DNA from: Deltaproteobacteria bacterium UBA6601
GTDB taxonomy: Bacteria > Myxococcota_A > UBA796 > UBA9615
Reading direction: 5' to 3'
Length of the DNA stretch: 14,772 bases
Assembly: GCA_002433485.1 (NCBI GenBank)
Contig: DJIF01000092.1
Span: 1-14,772 of the forward strand
Shown here: positions 7,825-13,414 of the stretch, in pieces
How positions within the stretch are numbered: position 1 is the first letter of the stretch
Layout: every line of letters starts with the position of its first letter
Translations under genes and position numbers: made by a program
The notes under the pieces: model-generated
The model's database searches: none
The model's input: only the letters and a program-made list of their open reading frames with translations
What the model was told of the DNA's origin: nothing

Positions 7825-8634
7825 TCAGGCATAGCTGTTGTTGATGATCTCGCCCAGGCCCCCGGCGCCCGGCACGATGTACTGGACCTCATTGATGCCG
7901 CTCTCACCGGGTACTGAGCCGGGCCGCGCGGCGAGCGCCTCGGCGCTACTCAGGCCACGATCCAACCGCAGCGCGTAGATATGGACATCAGGGTGCGCCG
8001 CGGTAACCCGCTGAATGAACTCAGGGGTAATGATGAGATGAAGACAGACGATCTCCTGGGGCGCCCCGGGCAGCTCCTTAACCAATCGAATCGCATCGGA
8101 GATGGACGAGCCGGTCGCGCCCATCGGATCGGGTAGCAACACGATCGCCCGGTCCACATCACCGCCAAACTTACTACCGCCGAGATCAACGCCGACCACT
8201 CTGCCCTCAGCATCGGTACGACGCTGCATATAGACATGATCAAGACGAACACCGGGGCTGTAGCAGAGGTCATTTAAGAGATCGAAGCCCTGATAGGCGG
8301 GCAGCGTCCCAGCCCGCGCCACACCCACCAGCACGACCCGCGCACCGGGATCAATGATCTGACCTCGGTATGCCGCACCGTCGACGCTCTCCGCCATCCG
8401 CGTCTCAACCTCAGCGTCCTGGCGCGGGAAGAGCTGATTGACTACCGCGCTGTAGAGCACGCCATAACAGCGCTCTAACAAGCGATTGATGTCAGGTTGG
8501 CGAGTCGAGGGGTGGCCGATTCTCGAAAGCAGCGACAACGCCAGGACATCCGAGACGATGTGCACCTTATCGCCATAGTCGTGGCTCACTTCGCTGAGCT
8601 GGTAGTCGATGTTCTGATACACACTGTCCCGCAT
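7825..8634 (-). CDS. UPRTase-family phosphoribosyltransferase, divergent
   Basis: The protein belongs to the type I phosphoribosyltransferase fold and looks closest to uracil phosphoribosyltransferases, which make UMP from uracil and PRPP in salvage. Evidence is VGVARAGTLPAYQGF (103-117, in the place of the VPILRAG segment), the PRPP loop LLPDPMGATGSS (166-177), HPDVHIYALRLDRGL (214-228) and a C-terminal YIVPGAGGLGE (252-262) where standard enzymes have YIIPGLGDAGD. Two things are unusual. It has 269 residues against about 208 for E. coli Upp, with a longer N-terminal part and about 20 extra residues (229-248) before the uracil-binding segment. The GLGD-type base-recognition motif is altered. 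Substrate specificity is therefore open. The ATG has GGAG seven bases upstream. It lies 27 bp after the barrel-protein gene and is probably the last gene of a minus-strand operon. Confidence 0.8.
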   Translation of the reverse strand: MRDSVYQNIDYQLSEVSHDYGDKVHIVSDVLALSLLSRIGHPSTRQPDINRLLERCYGVLYSAVVNQLFPRQDAEVETRMAESVDGAAYRGQIIDPGARVVLVGVARAGTLPAYQGFDLLNDLCYSPGVRLDHVYMQRRTDAEGRVVGVDLGGSKFGGDVDRAIVLLPDPMGATGSSISDAIRLVKELPGAPQEIVCLHLIITPEFIQRVTAAHPDVHIYALRLDRGLSSAEALAARPGSVPGESGINEVQYIVPGAGGLGEIINNSYA

Positions 8635-8661
8635 CGGCTGCTCCAGAAAGTCGGCGTCAAT

Positions 8662-9204
8662 TCAATCTAAAGAGATACGCGCACCCAGAAAGAACTGCGG
8701 CCCAGCGTAGAAGCTATCTTCATAGCGGATCAGCGCACAGACCTCAGCAAACAGCGAAAAAGGCTCATTTAGGTTGAAACGTATCCCAACCCCAACATCA
8801 CCGAAGGCATACAGCCGCATATCGGTGAACAGAGGAGTTATGCCTAAGTCCGTGGCGATATATAGACCAAAGCGGTTTTCAAGCTCGGGTAACAACTCAA
8901 TCTTGAGCCCAGCCGAGAGTACACCCACATGCCGCACTCCACCGTCGAGATTGATGACCGCGTTGTAGCCGACCCGCACCCGACCGAGCATGCGCGACTT
9001 GGCGGGCCCCAGCAGAACCCCCACTGCACCCCCCTGATTGAGCCAGCGGCCCTCGCCCCCCTCTTCGGTCAGCGGTGCACCAAAGTGAAAACCGGTAGCA
9101 TTAAGGACCGAAATCCCGCCTGCGGACGCCGCCGATGGCAGCGCTAGGGCTGCAAACAGCACAAGACTGGAGAGCAAAAGACGCGACGCAGACATGCCGC
9201 GCAT
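8662..9204 (-). CDS. Secreted protein, probable outer-membrane beta-barrel (about 180 aa)
   Basis: From the ATG at 9204 the product begins MRGMSASRLLLSSLVLFAAL, followed by ALPSAASA: a textbook Sec signal peptide with a likely cleavage after Ala-Ser-Ala near residue 28. The mature part (about 150 residues) has alternating polar and hydrophobic residues, many Gly and aromatic residues, and turn-like gaps. It ends with FFLGARISLD, so an eight-strand-type outer-membrane barrel is likely. I see no conserved family motif. The ATG at 9204 lies one base after the TAA of the preceding gene; ATG 9195 is an alternative. No good ribosome binding site precedes either, so translation is probably coupled to the upstream gene. 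The function is unknown. Confidence 0.7.
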   Translation of the reverse strand: MRGMSASRLLLSSLVLFAALALPSAASAGGISVLNATGFHFGAPLTEEGGEGRWLNQGGAVGVLLGPAKSRMLGRVRVGYNAVINLDGGVRHVGVLSAGLKIELLPELENRFGLYIATDLGITPLFTDMRLYAFGDVGVGIRFNLNEPFSLFAEVCALIRYEDSFYAGPQFFLGARISLD

Positions 9205-9205
9205 C

Positions 9206-9799
9206 TTACACAGGTTCACGCAGCGGAAAGCGCTCAAGCAACTCATCACGACCGGGCGGCTCAAGAGGCTGCCAGGCTTGGCCCATCCAGAGGTAAGCAC
9301 CGGTCTTTGGATCGATGGCCAGATCAGCTTCTACAGGGAAGACCTCGTTGAAGCTCTGCATTCGCGCCGCCAGCTTCGCCACCCCAGCAAAGTCATGATC
9401 CAGATAGCGCAGCCAGGCACGATTGAAAGCAGCACAGCGATCCTGCAGCGCATCCCGGCGTTCTCGAAACAAGGTGCGCGCGTGCTGAAGCTCGCCGATT
9501 CGATCCCGACCCTCGTCATCAAGGAGGGTCTGGCGACGCTCCCGGCCGTCATCATCGATGTTGCCTGCTGCCGCGGAGCGCCATAGGCCTGCATAGCGAT
9601 CCTCAAGAACGCCATAGAAGCGCTCGACCGCCTCCTCCATGGACTTGAGGCGCAGAATGTGGGCAGGAGGGCCGCCATAGGCCTGCAGTCGCTGGGCGGT
9701 ACTGACCGAAAAGTTAAAGGAATAACTATCCAGACTCAGCGCGCGAGAAGGCGCGAGAGCCTTAGCGTGCTTGCCGTTCTGGTCTAGAGGACGCTTCAT
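9206..9799 (-). CDS. Hypothetical protein, soluble and helix-rich (197 aa)
   Basis: I do not recognise this protein. The ATG at 9799 is favoured because AGGA lies about five bases upstream; an open frame continues to 9844, into the pilin terminator. There is no signal peptide or membrane segment. Residues 1-30 are basic and polar. A charged helical central part (about 50-150) is rich in Arg, Asp, Glu and Leu, including an acidic IDDDGRERR patch and an ELQHARTLFRERRDAL stretch. The C-terminal part contains VFPVEADLAIDPKTGAYLWM, then the WQPLEPPGRDELLERF tail. The TAA is one base before the ATG of the secreted barrel protein, so the two genes are tightly linked in one transcript with the phosphoribosyltransferase. 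Coding potential is supported by clean junctions rather than homology. Confidence 0.65.
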   Translation of the reverse strand: MKRPLDQNGKHAKALAPSRALSLDSYSFNFSVSTAQRLQAYGGPPAHILRLKSMEEAVERFYGVLEDRYAGLWRSAAAGNIDDDGRERRQTLLDDEGRDRIGELQHARTLFRERRDALQDRCAAFNRAWLRYLDHDFAGVAKLAARMQSFNEVFPVEADLAIDPKTGAYLWMGQAWQPLEPPGRDELLERFPLREPV

Positions 9800-9846
9800 G
9801 AGATCCTTGCAAGGGTGCCCCGCTGTGGGATCGGAGGCAAGCAAGA

Positions 9847-9882
9847 AAAGAGGGGCGACCTGGTACCAGATCGCCCCTCTTT
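9847..9882 (-). terminator. Strong intrinsic terminator of the Flp pilin gene
   Basis: AAAGAGGGGCGA (9847-9858) is perfectly complementary to TCGCCCCTCTTT (9871-9882), giving a 12-bp stem. The 12-base loop holds a further palindrome, CTGGTACCAG, that can extend the hairpin. Read on the minus strand it lies 20 bp after the pilin stop and ends in CTTTTCTTGC, a short U tract. The stem is A-flanked and T-flanked on both strands, so it could work in both directions. It separates the pilin gene from the operon that begins at 9799. Confidence 0.85.
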
Positions 9883-9901
9883 GCCCCTGCTGGGGCAGCT
9901 C

Positions 9902-10120
9902 TTAAATGTTGGAGTCGACGGTGTCGATCTCGCTGTCAGCGGTCTCGAACAGGGCCTTGATCTTGCCACCGAACTGAACGGCAATGGCAATGCAGACCAC
10001 CGCGATGGCGACCAGGATGATGACGTATTCGGTCATTCCCTGGCCCTTCTCATCGTTGTGAAGACGCGCAATGGCGTCACGGGCAGAGTCTTGAATCAAG
10101 CTGAGGTTACTGGCGATCAT
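9902..10120 (-). CDS. Flp-type (type IVb) pilin precursor
   Basis: This small pilin (72 residues) has the Flp/Fap signature. A basic/polar leader of about 27 residues ends in HNDEKG, followed by QGMTEYVIILVAIAVVCIAI and a hydrophobic helix. Cleavage by a prepilin peptidase after that Gly puts Glu at +5 and Tyr at +6, the rule for Flp pilins. The mature subunit would be about 46 residues, ending in an acidic tail (ETADSEIDTVDSNI). I chose ATG 10120; AGGAG lies ten bases upstream, a little far, and the ATG at 10141 would add seven basic residues. Flp pilins are polymerised by a Tad secretion system, of which no other part is in this window, and the PilB at 4211-5911 belongs to a different pilus type. 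A strong terminator follows, so the gene is probably expressed alone. Confidence 0.88.
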   Translation of the reverse strand: MIASNLSLIQDSARDAIARLHNDEKGQGMTEYVIILVAIAVVCIAIAVQFGGKIKALFETADSEIDTVDSNI

Positions 10121-10301
10121 GATGGATTTTCTCCTAAGCACACGGTGAAGGAATTAAAGGGGGTTGATTCTCGGGTCGTTGCTGGGGCCTATCGCTGAGG
10201 TTCTCACCTTTGCCGAGTAATAGTCTCCAACTCAGTTGTTGCCGAATTGTGACGCCGCCTGTGTTCTTTTCGTGATTGCAGAAGAATTCTGGCAGTCACC
10301 G

Positions 10302-10323
10302 CAACATCTCCACAACATCTGGT
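10302..10323. promoter_or_regulatory. Candidate OmpR/PhoB-type operator: 11-bp-period direct repeat
   Basis: CAACATCT occurs at 10302-10309 and again at 10313-10320, so the repeats are one helical turn (11 bp) apart. Tandem half-sites with this period are how OmpR/PhoB-family winged-helix regulators usually bind. The repeat lies 63 bp before a regulator of exactly that family and 182 bp before the divergent Flp pilin. Binding by this regulator is an inference; the half-site does not match the E. coli PhoB box. Confidence 0.35.
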
Positions 10324-10371
10324 GCCGCGGCGCTCTGCACAGCCGGTCCCTGCGGTTCGATCGATTGCTGA

Positions 10372-10377
10372 TAGAAT
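10372..10377 (+). promoter_or_regulatory. Possible -10 element, implying a leaderless regulator mRNA
   Basis: TAGAAT lies six bases before the ATG of the response regulator, and no Shine-Dalgarno sequence is present between them. If it is a -10 element, transcription would start at or very near the ATG. No convincing -35 hexamer is visible 16-18 bp upstream, so this is a weak call. Confidence 0.25.
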
Positions 10378-10383
10378 CCCGCC

Positions 10384-11154
10384 ATGTCTAACGTAGTTCT
10401 ACTTGTCGAAGATGACCAAAGGATCGCCTCTGTAGTGCGGTTTCACCTGGAACGAGAGTCCCTGGAAATCCATCATGCTGCCGACGGCAACCAGGGCATC
10501 GAGCTGTTCCATGAACTGCAACCTGACCTGGTCATCCTCGACGTGATGCTCCCCGGCCGATCCGGTTTTGACGTCTGCCAGGGGATTCGAGCCAGCAACG
10601 GCAAGCAGCCGGCAATCTTGATGCTGACCGCGCGCGTAGAGGAAGTAGACGCGGTCATGGGCCTCACCGTTGGGGCAGACGACTACGTACGCAAACCCTT
10701 TGGCGTTAAGGAACTGGTGGCTCGAGTGCGTGCTCTGCTGGCCCGGCGTCAGGCCTGGACCGCGGCCGAGGTCGGCGGCAGCCCAGGAAGCGAAACCGCA
10801 GGTGCGGGGGGCGGGGAAGACAATGAAGAGCTGACCACTCCAGCGGCGCTGCTGCGCCCACCGCTCAAGATCGATCCCGGCCGCAGGGAAGTGCATGTGC
10901 ACGAGGAGTTGATCGAGCTGACACCGACAGAGTTCGATCTGATCTACTTCATGGCGCGCCGCCCAGGTCGAGTGTTCAACCGCGAAGAATTGCTCGACCA
11001 CGTGTGGGGCTATGACCACGCCGGCTATGCCCGAACCATCGACTCACATATCGCACGCGTGCGCCGCAAAGTCGCCGAAGCCGGGGGGCCACGGGACATC
11101 ATCCAGACCGTTTTTCGGGTCGGTTACCGCTACCGCGACAGCCCCGAGGCCTGA
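10384..11154 (+). CDS. OmpR/PhoB-family response regulator
   Basis: This is a two-component DNA-binding regulator. The receiver domain (3-120) has the acidic pair Glu9/Asp10, phosphoacceptor Asp53 in LVILDVMLPG, Thr82 in LMLTARV and Lys104 in YVRKPFG. The C-terminal winged helix (about 161-253) shows the family blocks IELTPTEFDLIYFMARRPGR, FNREELLDHVWGY, RTIDSHIARVRRKV and IIQTVFRVGYRY. The linker between the domains (122-160) is long and rich in Gly, Glu and Ala, so the two halves are loosely tethered. The ATG has no obvious ribosome binding site. The kinase gene follows after 9 bp and is surely cotranscribed. The Flp pilin gene is divergent. The target genes are not evident from the sequence. 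Confidence 0.95.
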   Translation: MSNVVLLVEDDQRIASVVRFHLERESLEIHHAADGNQGIELFHELQPDLVILDVMLPGRSGFDVCQGIRASNGKQPAILMLTARVEEVDAVMGLTVGADDYVRKPFGVKELVARVRALLARRQAWTAAEVGGSPGSETAGAGGGEDNEELTTPAALLRPPLKIDPGRREVHVHEELIELTPTEFDLIYFMARRPGRVFNREELLDHVWGYDHAGYARTIDSHIARVRRKVAEAGGPRDIIQTVFRVGYRYRDSPEA

Positions 11155-11163
11155 CCCGACCCG

Positions 11164-12843
11164 ATGTCCGCAAACGGCCCCGGCAAGCCCGATGGCAATC
11201 CCCTAAAGCGGGAAGAGATCACCGAACCCTCTACCGCAGGCAGCGAGCCTTACCGGGGCGAACGCACCACGATCCGCTTCCGCAAGGCTATCCACGCGTG
11301 GAGTGAGGGAACCGCCAGCGACGTCAATCTGGCCGACGACATACGCGACCGCTACGCCCTTAAGCTTGCCAGCCCACCGCCGACCAGCAGCTCGATGTTT
11401 CGCAGACTTATGATCACCATGCTGGCGGTGCTCGCCACCTACGGTGCCCTCACTCAGTTGCTCGCTTACCGACTCGGCGCCAACGTCCTCGCCGAGTCCT
11501 TCCTCGAACAAGCGGACGCTTCCCTGGCTGGCCTCGAGGACTCCCTCCTAGGGCGCTTTGAGCGGGGACAAACCAATACCGAGATTCAGCGTTATCTAAG
11601 CACCCACTACAAGCCCTTCTCGCGCCTAAGCATCGCGGTCTACGATCGCGATGGTGGCCCCATTGCCAGCAAAGCTGGAACCCCAGGCAGTCCGCCTGAA
11701 AGACTCACCGGAGCTACCCTCAAGAGAGCACAACAAGGCCAGGACCAGCGCAAAGAGCAGGAACTGGGCTTTGTAGAAGTAAGGCCGATCCTGGGGAGCC
11801 CGACTGAAGCAAACGACACCAAGACCCTGCTGGGCATCCTGCTGGTGGCCGCCAAACCCTCCACTGCAGGCACCCTGCGGCTGATCGGAGAAGCCAGCTG
11901 GTCGTGGGCACTACCGGTCTTTCTGCTCGCTGTACTCACCGCATTCCTGGGAACCCGCTCCATTACCCAACGGCTTCGCCAGGCCGAAGAGGTGGTCAGC
12001 AGAGTGGCGGCCGGAGACATGCAGGCGCGAATCCCGATCGGCGAGATGGATGAACTGGGTCGGGTAGCACTGACCTTCAACCGAACCGTGGACCTGCTTG
12101 AGCGGACCCTGTTTGACCTGGAGCAGACCGACCGCACGAGACGGCGAATGGTGGCCGACTTCGCCCACGACTTCAATACGCCCCTCACCAACGTACTGGC
12201 CTATCTAGAGAGCCTCATGATCGGCGACGAAGATGGCAGCATGGACGCGACGACCCGCAACAGCTTTATTCAGGTTGCTCACGACGAAGCCAAACGCCTC
12301 GCTCACCTGGCCCGAGACCTGGAAACCCTTACCAAGCTCGAAGCTGGCCAACTTGTGATGGAACGTGAACTGGTCGATCTCAGCCTGGTCGCCGTCGACC
12401 TGGCTCGCCGCATCATTCCCCGCGCCGAACAACAGGGCCTCGAAGTACACACTGACATCGAGCCCGGTGGAGAGGTCATCGGTGATCGTATGCGCCTGGA
12501 ACAGGTAGGCATGAACCTGCTGGAGAACTCCCTGCGCTATACGCAGAAGGGATCCATCACCATTCAAGTGCGCGAGAGCGACGAATCGGTGAGTCTCGCA
12601 ATTATCGATACCGGCATCGGCATCCCCGCTGCCGATCTGAACAAAGTGTCCGAGCGCTTCTACCGGGTCGACAGCTCAAGAACCCGAGCAACAGGGGGCA
12701 GCGGTCTTGGCCTGGCCATAGTCGGCCGTATCGTGCAGCGGCACGGAGGACAGATCGACATTGATAGTGCGGAAGGAGAAGGCACTACAGTGAGCGTCTG
12801 GCTGCCCAGAGAGGGCCCTCTTGCCCATACCATCGCCCCCTGA
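11164..12843 (+). CDS. Membrane sensor histidine kinase with HAMP domain
   Basis: This is the cognate kinase of the upstream regulator, nine bases away. Order: a polar N-terminal tail (1-77), membrane helix 1 (about 83-103), an extracytoplasmic sensor region (104-245), helix 2 (247-265), HAMP (265-318), dimerisation/phosphoacceptor domain (322-395) and ATPase domain (440-548). The phosphoacceptor is His335. The ATP lid is complete: N box NLLENSLRY (Asn455), G1 DTGIGIP (482-488), F-box-like SERFYRVDSS and G2 GGSGLGLAIV (511-520). Two features are odd. The H box reads AHDFNTPLT where most relatives have HELRTPLT. The N-terminal cytoplasmic tail before helix 1 is unusually long; an internal ATG at 11395 would remove it but has no better ribosome binding. 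No known sensor fold is recognisable in the outside region, so the signal is unknown. Confidence 0.95.
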   Translation: MSANGPGKPDGNPLKREEITEPSTAGSEPYRGERTTIRFRKAIHAWSEGTASDVNLADDIRDRYALKLASPPPTSSSMFRRLMITMLAVLATYGALTQLLAYRLGANVLAESFLEQADASLAGLEDSLLGRFERGQTNTEIQRYLSTHYKPFSRLSIAVYDRDGGPIASKAGTPGSPPERLTGATLKRAQQGQDQRKEQELGFVEVRPILGSPTEANDTKTLLGILLVAAKPSTAGTLRLIGEASWSWALPVFLLAVLTAFLGTRSITQRLRQAEEVVSRVAAGDMQARIPIGEMDELGRVALTFNRTVDLLERTLFDLEQTDRTRRRMVADFAHDFNTPLTNVLAYLESLMIGDEDGSMDATTRNSFIQVAHDEAKRLAHLARDLETLTKLEAGQLVMERELVDLSLVAVDLARRIIPRAEQQGLEVHTDIEPGGEVIGDRMRLEQVGMNLLENSLRYTQKGSITIQVRESDESVSLAIIDTGIGIPAADLNKVSERFYRVDSSRTRATGGSGLGLAIVGRIVQRHGGQIDIDSAEGEGTTVSVWLPREGPLAHTIAP

Positions 12844-12857
12844 AGCCATTAAATGGG

Positions 12858-12887
12858 GTGGCGAGGGGAACGAAGTCCCCCCGCCAC
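12858..12887 (-). terminator. Hairpin downstream of rnpB, probable terminator
   Basis: GTGGCG (12858-12863) pairs with CGCCAC (12882-12887), and after one mismatch GGGGA pairs with TCCCC around the loop ACGAAG. On the minus strand it follows the RNase P RNA 3' end by about 12 bases, and the strand continues CCCCATTTAATGG, a poor U tract. The kinase gene also ends just before it on the plus strand, where no T run follows, so it fits rnpB better but may serve both. Confidence 0.55.
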
Positions 12888-12899
12888 AAGAGCCTGGAG

Positions 12900-13350
12900 T
12901 CGGGCAGTCCGTAAGCCGAGTTCTGTGCCGGGAGGCGTTGCCGCCAACCCATGGACAGTCATTCATCTAGGCACGCCGTTACCGACGCACTCAAGCGGCC
13001 TACCCGGACGTCATGGAGGCGGGCAACCTCACGAGACGCCCCTATATGGCCTTGCTCCCAGCGGGGTTTACCTGGCCGATCCGGTTGCCCGGACCGCCGG
13101 TGCGCTCTTACCGCACCCTTTCACCTTCACCAGCAGGTCAAAGACCCGCTGCACCTCCGCCACCGACACATTCGATCGGGCGCAAGGTGCGAGTTGCGGC
13201 CTAAAAGCCACCTCCCGGCTGCCTGCTTTCTGTGGCACTTTCCTTCGACTTCCGCCGACCGGGAGTTACCCGGCGCTGTGCCCTGTGGAGCTCGGACTTT
13301 CCTCCCGCCGCTCCCGAAGGAGACGACCGGCGACTGCCTGGACTGCCGTT
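12900..13350 (-). ncRNA. rnpB: RNase P RNA, bacterial class A
   Basis: This is the catalytic RNA that trims the 5' leader from precursor tRNAs. On the minus strand the conserved GGAGGAAAGTCCGAGCTCC (13290-13308) lies near the 5' end. Also visible are the tRNA-CCA-binding segment GGTAAACCCC (13063-13072) followed by GGGAGCAAGGCCATATAGGGG, and the 3' block ACAGAACTCGGCTTAC (12911-12926). The ends pair as P1: GGCAGTCC (13340-13347) with GGACTGCC (12903-12910). A UUCG-capped hairpin (CTCC TTCG GGAG) near 13311-13322 fits P3. The P4 helix carries a compensatory change (see findings). Exact ends are estimated from P1, within about 10 bases. Open frames across this region are accidental. Confidence 0.95.
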
Positions 13351-13414
13351 CCAGACCACAAGACCGTGCTGCCTTAAGCCGCGAATTGCAAGCAAATATG
13401 AGAAGCTTCGCTCT

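Noticed and set aside
10142..10383. Sigma-54 promoter for the Flp pilin on the minus strand
   Set aside because: CGGCAC followed by TTGT near the regulator start looks similar, but the spacing between the GG and GC positions is one base too long and the final GC is missing.
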